Below, one piece after another: positions 55,689 through 63,412 of a DNA stretch of 64,000 nucleotides (positions are counted from its first letter, which is position 1; each line of letters begins with the position of its first letter). A program made the translations under genes and the position numbers. Below the pieces are notes generated by a model that was given only the letters and a program-made list of their open reading frames with translations, made no database searches and was not told the DNA's origin. This DNA comes from Sulfitobacter mediterraneus (GTDB lineage Bacteria > Pseudomonadota > Alphaproteobacteria > Rhodobacterales > Rhodobacteraceae): the NCBI RefSeq assembly GCF_003054325.1, contig NZ_QBKU01000003.1:124001-188000 (forward strand), in the 5' to 3' direction.

Positions 55689-55763
55689 CGAGGCGCAGAT
55701 TCGTATCGAGGGGTGCTTGATCGCACCCTATTCCCTGTGCGAACAGGGGAAATAGCCGCCTCG
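55689..55763 (+). ncRNA. Predicted structured RNA in the acpP leader
   Basis: Between fabG and acpP an outer 7-bp stem, CGAGGCG at 55689-55695 with CGCCTCG at 55757-55763, encloses two hairpins. The first is GGGTGC/GCACCC (55711-55716 with 55723-55728). The second is CCCTGT/ACAGGG (55733-55738 with 55743-55748) with a GCGA loop, a GNRA tetraloop, and can extend by a few A-T pairs. The element ends 84 nt before the acpP ATG. No known riboswitch family is recognised. It is predicted by eye only. Confidence 0.5.
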
Positions 55764-55847
55764 GCAACGGGGTAATTTCCAAGCGTCGATCAACGGCGTG
55801 CGGATAGAAAAGGGCCCAAACAGGGCCAAAGACATGAGGACTTACTT

Positions 55848-56081
55848 ATGAGCGACGTCGCAGACCGCGTGAAAAAAATCGTTGTGGAACACCTTGGTGT
55901 TGAAGAGGACAAAGTGACCGAGAATGCGTCGTTCATCGACGATCTGGGCGCAGACAGCCTTGACACCGTTGAGTTGGTGATGGCGTTCGAAGAAGAGTTC
56001 GGCATCGAAATTCCTGATGACGCAGCCGAAAACATCCAGACCTTTGGCGATGCGGTGAAGTTCATCAAAGAAGCCTCTTAA
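55848..56081 (+). CDS. acpP: Acyl carrier protein
   Basis: The protein has 77 residues. It is acidic, with the phosphopantetheine serine in [21 protein letters not shown] (Ser about residue 37). It carries the growing acyl chain in fatty acid synthesis. It sits between fabG and fabF in the usual place, but a GNAT gene is inserted before fabF. A 202-nt leader with a predicted fold precedes it. Confidence 0.98.
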   Translation: MSDVADRVKKIVVEHLGVEEDKVTENASFIDDLGADSLDTVELVMAFEEEFGIEIPDDAAENIQTFGDAVKFIKEAS

Positions 56082-56133
56082 TCGGCTTTTGCCGTACCGG
56101 CCTGCGGGTCTTGTGCGCAGACGACATTCAAAG

Positions 56134-56168
56134 CGGCGTTGTTCCATGGCGGAATGACGCCGTTTTTT
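56134..56168 (+). terminator. Rho-independent terminator of acpP
   Basis: CGGCGT with ACGCCG, and GTTCC with GGAAT (G-T wobbles), make a long stem around loop ATGGC, followed by TTTTTT. It lies about 50 nt after acpP, so the GNAT gene downstream likely has its own promoter. Confidence 0.85.
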
Positions 56169-56261
56169 GTTGGGCGGGGCAAAGCAGGGCTTGTGCTAGG
56201 CTTCGACCCGCGCAAAACTGAGGCAAAGCAGCAGTTTACGAGTGAAGGCAATTCACCCTCA

Positions 56262-56795
56262 ATGTCCCGAAATATACCAACCATCAACACCCGAAGATTG
56301 ACCCTGCGCGCCATGCGGGCCGAGGATTTTGGCCGCTTTGCCGAAATCTGGGCGATGCCCGAAGTGGTGACACATATCAGCGGCAAACCGCGCCCCAAGT
56401 CACAATCATGGGATGCGTTTTTGCGCAATGCAGGTCATTGGCAGATCACCGGCTTTGGCCAATGGGCCATCGAGGTGCACCGGCAACACCAGATGGCTGG
56501 GCAGACCGGCTTTTTCTTTGGCTCGCGCGGTTTGGGCGATGATTTCGACCCTTTCCCCGAAGCTGGGTGGGTGTTGGAGCCCGGCAGTCAGGGGCAGGGT
56601 TTGGGGCTTGAGGCCGTACAGGCCGCCCATGATTGGTTCGACCGTGTGATCGCGGGGCGGACGGTTTGCATGATCACGCCGGACAACAGCGGGTCACTGC
56701 GGATTGCGCGTGAAGTGGGCTATGTGCCGCTGCGCGAGGCGGAGTTTGGCGGCGATGTTGTACAATTGCTGACCCGCAAGGGGCCTGTAGGTTAA
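56262..56795 (+). CDS. GNAT family N-acetyltransferase
   Basis: The protein has 177 residues of the RimJ/RimL-like type: TRRLTLRAMRAEDFGRFAEIWAMPEV at the N-terminus, EAGWVLEPGSQGQGLGLEAVQAAHDWF with the acetyl-CoA loop (QGQGLG), and ITPDNSGSLRIAREVGYVPL near the C-terminus. It would transfer an acetyl group to an amine of a protein or small molecule. ATG at 56262 is the family-like start; the frame extends upstream to 56139. The substrate is unknown. Confidence 0.87.
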   Translation: MSRNIPTINTRRLTLRAMRAEDFGRFAEIWAMPEVVTHISGKPRPKSQSWDAFLRNAGHWQITGFGQWAIEVHRQHQMAGQTGFFFGSRGLGDDFDPFPEAGWVLEPGSQGQGLGLEAVQAAHDWFDRVIAGRTVCMITPDNSGSLRIAREVGYVPLREAEFGGDVVQLLTRKGPVG

Positions 56796-56928
56796 CTTGA
56801 GGGCTTGGCGGAGGCGGTAGGCCGTGCAAGGCTCGTACGGCTGTGCGGGGGCGTGCCTGCGCACTTGAACAAAGGGGGCGCCGCAAGGTATAGCCCCCCA
56901 AAGCGATATAACACCAAGGGGCTTGGAT

Positions 56929-58188
56929 ATGCGCAGAGTAGTTGTAACCGGTTTGGGTTTGGTAACGCCGTTGGCAGATGGCGTCGAGGAAAGCTGGAGC
57001 CGCATTCTGGATGGTCAGTCCGGGGCGGGGCCGATCACGGGTTTTGATGCCAGCAATCTGGTGACGCAATACGCCTGCGAAGTGCCTTTGGGTGACGGCA
57101 GCGACGGCACGTTTGACGCTGGCAAATACATGGAACCCAAGGAACAGCGCAAAGTCGATACCTTTATTCTGTTTGGCATGGCCGCCGCGCAGCAAGCTGT
57201 GGAAGACAGTGGCTGGACGCCGACAGATGTTGAAGACCTTGAGCGCACTGGCGTTTTGATCGGGTCCGGCATTGGCGGATTGAACTCTATCGCCAACACC
57301 GCCGTGATGATGAAGGAAAAAGGCCCGCGCCGCGTGAGCCCGTTCTTTGTGCCCGGTGCGTTGATCAACCTGATCTCGGGTCAGGTATCGATCCGTTATG
57401 GGTTTAAAGGGCCGAACCATTCGGTTGTGACCGCCTGTTCCACCGGCGCACATGCCATTGGCGATGCCAGCCGCTTGATCATGCTGGGTGATGCGGATGT
57501 GATGGTTGCAGGCGGCGCGGAAGCGGCGATTTGCGAGATTGGCATTGCTGGTTTCAATGCCTGTAAAGCGCTGTCGACCAAGCGCGGCGATGATCCCAAA
57601 TCCGCCAGCCGTCCCTATGACGCAGACCGGGATGGTTTTGTCATGGGTGAAGGCGCGGGCATCGTGGTCTTGGAAGAATATGAACACGCCAAGGCGCGTG
57701 GCGCAAAGATCTATGCCGAGGTACTGGGCTATGGCCTGTCAGGGGATGCCTATCACATCACCGCGCCATCAGAAGATGGTGAGGGCGGCGAGCGGTCCAT
57801 GCGGGCGGCGTTGCGCTCTGCCGGGCTTGAGCCGAAGGACATCGACTATATCAACGCGCACGGCACGTCGACGATGGCCGATACCATTGAATTGGGCGCG
57901 GTTGAGCGGATGATGGGCGAAGATGCGGGCAAGGTGACGATGTCATCGACAAAATCCGCGACGGGCCACCTGTTGGGTGCGGCGGGCGCGATTGAGGGGA
58001 TTTTCTCGATTCTTGCGATCCGCGATCAGGTAGCGCCGCCAACGATCAACCTGGATAACCCGGCGGTCGAAACGCCGATTGATCTGGCCCCCAACAAAAA
58101 GGTTGAGCGCGAGATCAACGTGGCGCTGAGCAACTCGTTCGGCTTTGGTGGTACCAACGCAAGCGTTCTGTTTGGGAAAGTCAAATAA
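56929..58188 (+). CDS. fabF: 3-Oxoacyl-[acyl-carrier-protein] synthase II
   Basis: The protein has 419 residues of KAS II. MRRVVVTGLGLVTPLADG opens it; the catalytic Cys lies in SVVTACSTGAHAIGD (about residue 170) and the His residues in INAHGTSTMADTIE and SSTKSATGHLLGAAGAIE. It condenses malonyl-ACP with acyl-ACP. The ATG at 56929 is preferred over the TTG at 56923. It overlaps mltG by one base (TAATG). Confidence 0.97.
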   Translation: MRRVVVTGLGLVTPLADGVEESWSRILDGQSGAGPITGFDASNLVTQYACEVPLGDGSDGTFDAGKYMEPKEQRKVDTFILFGMAAAQQAVEDSGWTPTDVEDLERTGVLIGSGIGGLNSIANTAVMMKEKGPRRVSPFFVPGALINLISGQVSIRYGFKGPNHSVVTACSTGAHAIGDASRLIMLGDADVMVAGGAEAAICEIGIAGFNACKALSTKRGDDPKSASRPYDADRDGFVMGEGAGIVVLEEYEHAKARGAKIYAEVLGYGLSGDAYHITAPSEDGEGGERSMRAALRSAGLEPKDIDYINAHGTSTMADTIELGAVERMMGEDAGKVTMSSTKSATGHLLGAAGAIEGIFSILAIRDQVAPPTINLDNPAVETPIDLAPNKKVEREINVALSNSFGFGGTNASVLFGKVK

Positions 58189-59372
58189 TGTGGCGACACA
58201 TCGCGTCTAACGCGGTCACGTTCCTGTCGGTCCTGTTGTTCCTCGTGGGGGGCGTGATCCTATGGGGCAAGGGACAGTATCAGGCGGAAGGGCCGCTGAC
58301 GCAGGCGATTTGCTTGCAGGTGGAGCGTGGATCGAACATGCGCAAAGTGAGCCGCAGCCTTGCCGAGCAGGGCGCGGTGAGTTCTGCGGCGATTTTCCGG
58401 ATCGGGTCGGATTACCAAGAAAAGACCGCGCAGTTGAAAGCGGGCAGTTTTCTGGTGCAGCCGGGCACGTCGATGGCGGAAATTGTCGATGTGATCACCA
58501 AAGGCGGGGCCAGCACTTGTGGCACCGAAGTTGTGTACCGGATCGGTATCAACCGTGTGTCGGTGCAGGTGCGTGAGCTTGATCCATCCACCAACCGGTT
58601 TGTCGAGCGGGTGGAGTTTAGCCCCGCCACCGATGAGGTGCCGGAGTTGTTCACCCAGACCACCGCCAAGGGCGACACGCGGTTTCGCATTGCGATGGCC
58701 GAAGGTGTGACCAGTTGGCAGGTGGTGGAGGCGCTTAAGGGGATTGAGGTTCTGGATGGCGAGATCGCCAAACAGCCGCCCGAAGGATCGCTTGCGCCCG
58801 ACAGTTATGAAGTGCGCCCCGGCGATGACCGCGCAGAGGTGATTGCCCAGATGCAAGACGCGCAGGAACTGTTGGTTTCTGCCGCCTGGGAGGCCCGTGA
58901 CCCGGATCTGCCGATTGAGACACCAGAAGATCTGCTGATCCTGGCCTCGATCGTGGAAAAGGAAACCGGCGTGCCCGAAGAACGGCGGCAGGTGGCCAGC
59001 GTGTTTGTGAACCGTCTGAACCAGGGCATGCGTTTGCAGACCGACCCGACAGTCATTTACGGCATCACCAAAGGGCAGGGCATTCTTGGGCGCGGCTTGC
59101 GCAGGTCTGAACTGCGCAAGGCAACCCCTTGGAATACTTATGTGATTGAAGGTTTGCCGCCGACACCGATTGCCAATCCCGGACGGGCCAGCCTGATGGC
59201 GGCGGCGCAACCGGACGAGAGCCCGTTCATCTTTTTCGTGGCTGATGGCACGGGCGGTCACGCTTTTGCCGAGACCCTGGATGAGCACAACCGCAACGTG
59301 GCCAAATGGCGTGTGATCGAAGCGGAGCGCGGTGCGGCAGCGGCGGGCAATGCATCGACGGGCGGAGACTAG
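58188..59372 (+). CDS. mltG: Endolytic murein transglycosylase MltG
   Basis: The protein has 394 residues. One N-terminal membrane helix (VTFLSVLLFLVGGVILWG) is followed by a LysM-like region and the YceG catalytic domain: LLILASIVEKETGVPEERRQVASVF (catalytic Glu in EKETG), LNQGMRLQTDPTVIYGI and YNTYVIEGLPPTPIANPG-type sequence, here NTYVIEGLPPTPIANPG. It cuts nascent glycan strands at the inner membrane. Coupling to fabF is common in alphaproteobacteria. The C-terminus is Gly/Ala-rich. Confidence 0.95.
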   Translation: MWRHIASNAVTFLSVLLFLVGGVILWGKGQYQAEGPLTQAICLQVERGSNMRKVSRSLAEQGAVSSAAIFRIGSDYQEKTAQLKAGSFLVQPGTSMAEIVDVITKGGASTCGTEVVYRIGINRVSVQVRELDPSTNRFVERVEFSPATDEVPELFTQTTAKGDTRFRIAMAEGVTSWQVVEALKGIEVLDGEIAKQPPEGSLAPDSYEVRPGDDRAEVIAQMQDAQELLVSAAWEARDPDLPIETPEDLLILASIVEKETGVPEERRQVASVFVNRLNQGMRLQTDPTVIYGITKGQGILGRGLRRSELRKATPWNTYVIEGLPPTPIANPGRASLMAAAQPDESPFIFFVADGTGGHAFAETLDEHNRNVAKWRVIEAERGAAAAGNASTGGD

Positions 59373-59428
59373 GCGCGTGCGACCGCTTTGGCGTGCGATT
59401 AGGTAAGGTCTTGTTAACACTATTGTTC

Positions 59429-59457
59429 TTGACTTTGCGCACGGTCTGATCTATAGA
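59429..59457 (+). promoter_or_regulatory. Candidate promoter upstream of the GTA cluster
   Basis: TTGACT at 59429-59434 and TATAGA at 59452-59457 have a 17-nt spacer, a near-consensus sigma-70 arrangement. A half-site TTAAC at 59414-59418 is compatible with a CtrA-type half-site but is not a full box. The likely start site near 59464 precedes a terminator-like hairpin (59484-59516) before gene g1. Confidence 0.6.
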
Positions 59458-59483
59458 TTTTGTCACGCTAGCAGACGTGAATG

Positions 59484-59516
59484 AACGGCCCCGAGGGATA
59501 CCTCGTGGGCCGTTTT
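59484..59516 (+). terminator. Terminator-like hairpin between mltG/promoter and GTA gene g1
   Basis: AACGGCCCCGAGG pairs with CCTCG-T-GGGCCGTT across loop GATA (13 bp, one bulged T), then TTTT. It either ends the fabF-mltG transcript or, because a promoter lies just before it, attenuates transcription into the GTA genes. Confidence 0.7.
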
Positions 59517-59560
59517 GCGTTTGGTTGGTCGGGAATTCCTTACAAGAGGTTTGCGCGACA

Positions 59561-59905
59561 ATGACAGTAATCACCCCGGACGAAGAAATTGCGCATGGTG
59601 TTGAGATCCTTGACGCCCTGCGGGCCGCAATTCGGGTGTTGCGGCAAGAGATCGAAGGCCAGACGCAAACGGCCCGATCTGGGGAGGATATCGACAAGAC
59701 ACAGATGGCGAAGCAACTGCGCGACATGCAGGGGCTGGTGACGCAATGCACAAAGGCGGAGATGTTTCTGAATGACTGTAGAAATCGACAAGCGGGAATC
59801 GCAAGGGCAGGCCATGCCCTCGATCTGGAGCAAGCAAGGGCTGATATCGGGTGCAAACTGGATCGCCTGCGCAGATGCAGCGGTGCAGGCCGAATTTCTG
59901 GATGA
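59561..59905 (+). CDS. Gene transfer agent small terminase subunit (gp1-like)
   Basis: The protein has 114 residues, highly helical: ITPDEEIAHGVEILDALRAAIRVLRQEIEG, then TQMAKQLRDMQGLVTQCTKAEMFLNDCRNRQAG and a basic tail. Gp1 of the Rhodobacter capsulatus GTA, which has this character and position, has been identified as the small terminase subunit that recognises packaging DNA. The match here is by length, helical pattern and gene order. It overlaps the large terminase gene by 134 nt if that starts at 59772. Confidence 0.72.
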   Translation: MTVITPDEEIAHGVEILDALRAAIRVLRQEIEGQTQTARSGEDIDKTQMAKQLRDMQGLVTQCTKAEMFLNDCRNRQAGIARAGHALDLEQARADIGCKLDRLRRCSGAGRISG

Positions 59906-61184
59906 CCTAAGCGCGGGGGAGCTGATGGCGCTGCCCTATTTGTTTGAGTTCTGGGCGTTGCCGCATCAATTGCCGCCGGAGGGCGCGTGGCGGACCTGGG
60001 TTGTGCTGGGCGGGCGCGGGGCGGGCAAGACCCGTGCGGGTGCGGAATGGGTGCGCAGCATGGTGGAGGGTGCGCGGCCTCTGGACAAGGGGCGGTGCCG
60101 CAGGGTGGCCTTGGTGGGCGAAACCATTGAACAGGTCCGCGAAGTGATGATCTTTGGTGACAGCGGTATTCTGGCTTGTTCGCCGGATGACCGCAAACCC
60201 GATTGGGAGGCCTCACGGAAACGCTTGATCTGGCCCAATGGTGCGGTGGCGACAGTGCACACGGCCCATGACCCCGAAGGGCTGCGCGGACCGCAGTTTG
60301 ATGCCGCCTGGGTGGATGAACTGGCCAAATGGAAGCGCGGGCAGGAGGCTTGGGACCAGTTGCAATTTGCACTGCGGTTGGGCGATGACCCGCGGGTTTG
60401 TGTGACCACGACGCCGCGCAATGTGGATGTATTGAAAAAGCTGCTGAAGTCGCCGTCGACGGTACAGACCCATGCGCCCACCGAGGCGAACGCGGCCAAC
60501 CTGGCAAGTTCGTTCATGGAAGAGGTGCGCGCACGGTATCGCGGCACGCGGATGGGGCGGCAAGAGCTGGACGGGGTTTTGTTGTCCGATGCGGAAGGCG
60601 CTTTGTGGACCAGCGAGATGTTGGAGCAAGGCCGTCTTGAAGCCCCGCCGGAGTTTGACCGGATTGTTGTCGGTCTGGACCCGTCGATCAGCAGCGGTGC
60701 CAGTGCCGATGAATGCGGGATCGTGGTGGTCGGCGCGACGACCAAGGGGCCAGTGCAGGACTGGCGGGCGGTGGTTCTGGCTGATTGCACGGTGCAGGGG
60801 GCCAGCCCCGGCGCATGGGCCAAGGCGGCGATTGCCGCGATGGAGCAGTTTGGTGCGGATCGTCTGGTGGTCGAGGTCAATCAAGGCGGCCAGATGGTCA
60901 GCGAGGTTTTGCACGGCGTTGATCCGATGCTGCCCATCAAGGCCGTGCATGCCAGTCGCGGCAAGGCGGCGCGGGCGGAACCGGTGGCGGCGCTTTATGA
61001 GCAAGGACGGGTGCGGCATTTGCGCGGCTTGGATGCGCTTGAGGACCAGATGTGCCGGATGACGGCGCGGGGCTATGAGGGTGGCGGCAGTCCGGACCGG
61101 GTGGATGCGCTGGTCTGGGCCATTCACGAGCTGATGATTGCGCCTGCCGCCAAGTGGCGCGCACCGGGGGTGCGGACCCTGTGA
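59772..61184 (+). CDS. Gene transfer agent large terminase (terminase ATPase/nuclease, gp2-like)
   Basis: The protein has 470 residues. The ATPase has Walker A VLGGRGAGKTRAGAEW (about residue 79) and Walker B FDAAWVDELAKW. The C-terminal RNase H-like nuclease is seen at IVVGLDPSISSG and the acidic VNQGGQMVSEVL region, ending with VDALVWAIHELM. It packages DNA into GTA heads by the headful mode. An alternative start, MPSIWSKQG at 59814, is possible. Order g1-terL-portal-protease-capsid matches RcGTA. Confidence 0.92.
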   Translation: MTVEIDKRESQGQAMPSIWSKQGLISGANWIACADAAVQAEFLDDLSAGELMALPYLFEFWALPHQLPPEGAWRTWVVLGGRGAGKTRAGAEWVRSMVEGARPLDKGRCRRVALVGETIEQVREVMIFGDSGILACSPDDRKPDWEASRKRLIWPNGAVATVHTAHDPEGLRGPQFDAAWVDELAKWKRGQEAWDQLQFALRLGDDPRVCVTTTPRNVDVLKKLLKSPSTVQTHAPTEANAANLASSFMEEVRARYRGTRMGRQELDGVLLSDAEGALWTSEMLEQGRLEAPPEFDRIVVGLDPSISSGASADECGIVVVGATTKGPVQDWRAVVLADCTVQGASPGAWAKAAIAAMEQFGADRLVVEVNQGGQMVSEVLHGVDPMLPIKAVHASRGKAARAEPVAALYEQGRVRHLRGLDALEDQMCRMTARGYEGGGSPDRVDALVWAIHELMIAPAAKWRAPGVRTL

Positions 61185-61357
61185 TGGCATTCTGTGCGGC
61201 CAGCGCCGCGCAGGAGTTTTTCTTGCCAAATGAAGCGGGGGCAGGCGCGAAACGAGGTGTCGCGCCAAGCGGCGCACGGTCTGGTTTCGCGGCCTTAACC
61301 TTTTGTTGGCAAGTTCTGTTTGCGCCGGTTGGGGCAGAGTGAATGAGGAGTGACGTG
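61185..61357 (+). repeat. Intergenic gap in the GTA cluster with repeat copy 3
   Basis: Between terL and the portal gene, 61196-61240 reads GCGGCCAGCGCCGCGCAGG, AGTTTTTCTTGCCAAATGAAG and then GCGGGGG. It shares GGAG-TTTTTCT-GCCAAATGAAG with the minus strand of the repeat at 1726-1789. An open frame of 52 codons (61184-61342, coupled to the terL stop) spans it, but its composition looks repeat-derived, so I do not call a gene here. Confidence 0.5.
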
Positions 61358-62533
61358 ATGGTTTTGGATTTCCTGCGGCGCGGGGCGGCGGCAGAGGCAC
61401 CGGCGCAGAAGGCATCGGCCACGGGTCCGGTTGTGGCCTATCAGACCTCGGGCCGTGTGGCCTGGAGCCCCCGTGACACAGCGAGCCTGACGCGGGCCGG
61501 GTTTTGCGGCAATCCTGTTGGGTTCCGGTCGGTCAAGCTGATTGCCGAAGCGGCGGCGGCTTTGCCATTGGCGGTGCAGGATGCGGCGCAGCGGTATGAG
61601 AGCCATCCGATTGCGGCGCTGCTCGCGCGGCCCAATGGGGCGCAGGGACGGGCCGAGTTGTTGGAGGCGCTCTATGCGCAGTTGCTGCTCAGCGGCAATG
61701 GCTATGTGGAGGCTGTGGGAGACGCCGGGGTTCCGGTGGAGTTGCATGTTTTGCGATCGGACCGGATGTCGGTGGTGCCGGGGGCGGATGGCTGGCCGAT
61801 GGCCTATGAATATGCTGTTGGCGGGCGCAAGCACCGGTTTGATCTGCGCGGTGACAGAGATCCGATTTGCCATATCCGCAACTTTCATCCGCAGGACGAT
61901 CATTACGGGTTCAGCCCGATGCAGGCGGCGGCGATGGCGCTGGATGTGCACAATGCCGCATCGCGTTGGTCGAAGGCCCTATTGGACAATGCAGCGCGGC
62001 CCTCGGGCGCGATTGTATACAAGGGCGCAGAAGGTCAGGGCAAGCTGAGCGAGGATCAGTATGACCGGCTGGTGAGCGAGATGGAGAGCCACCATCAAGG
62101 GGCGCGCAATGCCGGGCGTCCGATGTTGCTGGAGGGTGGTTTGGATTGGAAACCCATGGGCTTTTCCCCCTCCGACATGGAATTTCAAAAGACTAAGGAG
62201 GCCGCGGCGCGGGAGATCGCGCTGGCTTATGGCGTGCCGCCGATGCTGATCGGGGTTCAGGGCGATGCGACCTATGCCAACTATCAAGAGGCGCACCGGG
62301 CGTTCTACCGGCTGACGGTGCTGCCATTGGCGACGCGGGTGACGGCGGCGCTGGGGCATTGGCTGTCCGGCCTGTCGGGCGAGGCGGTAGAGGTGAAGCC
62401 GGATCTGGATCAGGTGCCCGCCCTGTCTGCGGAGCGGGACGCGCAATGGGCGCGGGTGGCGCAGGCGGAGTTCCTGAGCCAAGCCGAAAAGCGCCGGATG
62501 CTGGGCCTGCCTGCGGTGGTGGCCGATGAGTGA
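61358..62533 (+). CDS. Gene transfer agent portal protein (HK97 type, gp3-like)
   Basis: The protein has 391 residues. GFCGNPVGFRSVKLIAEAAAALPL and YGFSPMQAAAMALDVHNAASRWSKALLDN are typical of HK97-family portals; PPMLIGVQGDATYANYQEAHRAFYRLTVLPL lies near the C-terminus. It forms the 12-mer ring at the head vertex. Start 61358 is supported by GAGGAG 7 nt upstream; 61343 is an alternative. It overlaps the next small gene by 8 nt. Confidence 0.92.
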   Translation: MVLDFLRRGAAAEAPAQKASATGPVVAYQTSGRVAWSPRDTASLTRAGFCGNPVGFRSVKLIAEAAAALPLAVQDAAQRYESHPIAALLARPNGAQGRAELLEALYAQLLLSGNGYVEAVGDAGVPVELHVLRSDRMSVVPGADGWPMAYEYAVGGRKHRFDLRGDRDPICHIRNFHPQDDHYGFSPMQAAAMALDVHNAASRWSKALLDNAARPSGAIVYKGAEGQGKLSEDQYDRLVSEMESHHQGARNAGRPMLLEGGLDWKPMGFSPSDMEFQKTKEAAAREIALAYGVPPMLIGVQGDATYANYQEAHRAFYRLTVLPLATRVTAALGHWLSGLSGEAVEVKPDLDQVPALSAERDAQWARVAQAEFLSQAEKRRMLGLPAVVADE

Positions 62534-62750
62534 AGTGCCGGCATATGAGCGGTTTGAATGCGCACCGGGGTTGCGGCTTCAGGCGCATGAACGGGTGAGC
62601 GAGATCCATCATGACAACCTTTTGCGGCGGCTGGACCGTTTGGAGGACATGATGGAGCGGATGGAACGGCGGCTTTGGCTGACGGTCTATGGGGTGGTTG
62701 CCGTGATCCTGGCGCAAGCGGTGCAGAGCTTTCTGGTGGTGACGCCTTAG
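62526..62750 (+). CDS. Gene transfer agent small head-formation protein (g3.5-like)
   Basis: The protein has 74 residues. SEVPAYERFECAPGLRLQAHERV is followed by a coiled coil (HDNLLRRLDRLEDMMERMERRL) and a C-terminal membrane helix (LTVYGVVAVILAQAVQSFLVV). It matches in place and character the small rcc01685-type gene between portal and protease in RcGTA clusters. It overlaps the portal gene by 8 nt. Confidence 0.8.
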   Translation: MSEVPAYERFECAPGLRLQAHERVSEIHHDNLLRRLDRLEDMMERMERRLWLTVYGVVAVILAQAVQSFLVVTP

Positions 62751-62773
62751 GCGCAAATTTCGAAGGAGCAGTC

Positions 62774-63412
62774 ATGGAATATGATGGAATGCGCTTTGGC
62801 CTTGGGCCGGAGCATGGGGAAGATTTGCCCGGTGAGCAGGGCCGTTTGGAGCGCAAGTTTGCACGGTTTGGAAGTGCGGAGCCGGTCGAGGGCGGCGTGC
62901 AGATCAGCGGATATGCAAGCCTGTTTGATGCCGCAGATCAGAGCGGGGATGTGGTGCAATCCGGCGCCTATACCCGGAGCCTGAACGGGCTGCGGGAGGC
63001 GGGGCGCAGCGTCAAAATGTTGTGGCAGCACGATCCATCCGAACCCATCGGCATTTGGGATGAGGTGCGCGAGGACGCCCGCGGTCTGTGGGTCAAGGGG
63101 CGCATTCTGGACAGCGTGGCCAAGGGCCGCGAAGCCGCGGCGTTGATCGTAGCGGGGGCGATTGATGGATTGTCGATTGGATACCGGACCGTCAAGGCCA
63201 GCAAGACGGCCAAGGGGCAACGTTTGTTGGCGGAACTGGAGCTTTGGGAGGTGTCATTGGTGACCTTTCCGATGCTGCCGAATGCGCGGGTCGGGGCGAA
63301 GGCAGAGGACAGGCAAGGCGCCGCAGACATGCGGCAGATGGCAGGGATCTTTGAAGGGGCGCGGCGTGATCTGCGCCGGATCAGGCAACGAGGGATCGAG
63401 GAAAACAAATGA
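62774..63412 (+). CDS. Gene transfer agent prohead protease (HK97 family, gp4-like)
   Basis: The protein has 212 residues. The U9/U35 protease fold shows GYASLFDAADQSGDVVQSGAYTRSL, the catalytic His in MLWQHDPSEPIGIWDEV (about residue 80), Ser in DGLSIGYRTV (about residue 135) and a basic helical tail. It trims the capsid protein during head maturation. GAAGGAG lies 6 nt before the ATG. It overlaps the capsid gene by 4 nt (ATGA). Confidence 0.9.
   Translation: MEYDGMRFGLGPEHGEDLPGEQGRLERKFARFGSAEPVEGGVQISGYASLFDAADQSGDVVQSGAYTRSLNGLREAGRSVKMLWQHDPSEPIGIWDEVREDARGLWVKGRILDSVAKGREAAALIVAGAIDGLSIGYRTVKASKTAKGQRLLAELELWEVSLVTFPMLPNARVGAKAEDRQGAADMRQMAGIFEGARRDLRRIRQRGIEENK

Noticed and set aside
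59477..59560. Upstream extension of GTA gene g1
   Set aside because: It would translate the terminator-like hairpin; the ATG at 59561 gives the expected family length.
61184..61342. 52-codon gene coupled to the terL stop in the GTA cluster
   Set aside because: It spans the dispersed repeat copy and has a composition that follows the repeat; no equivalent is known to me in RcGTA.
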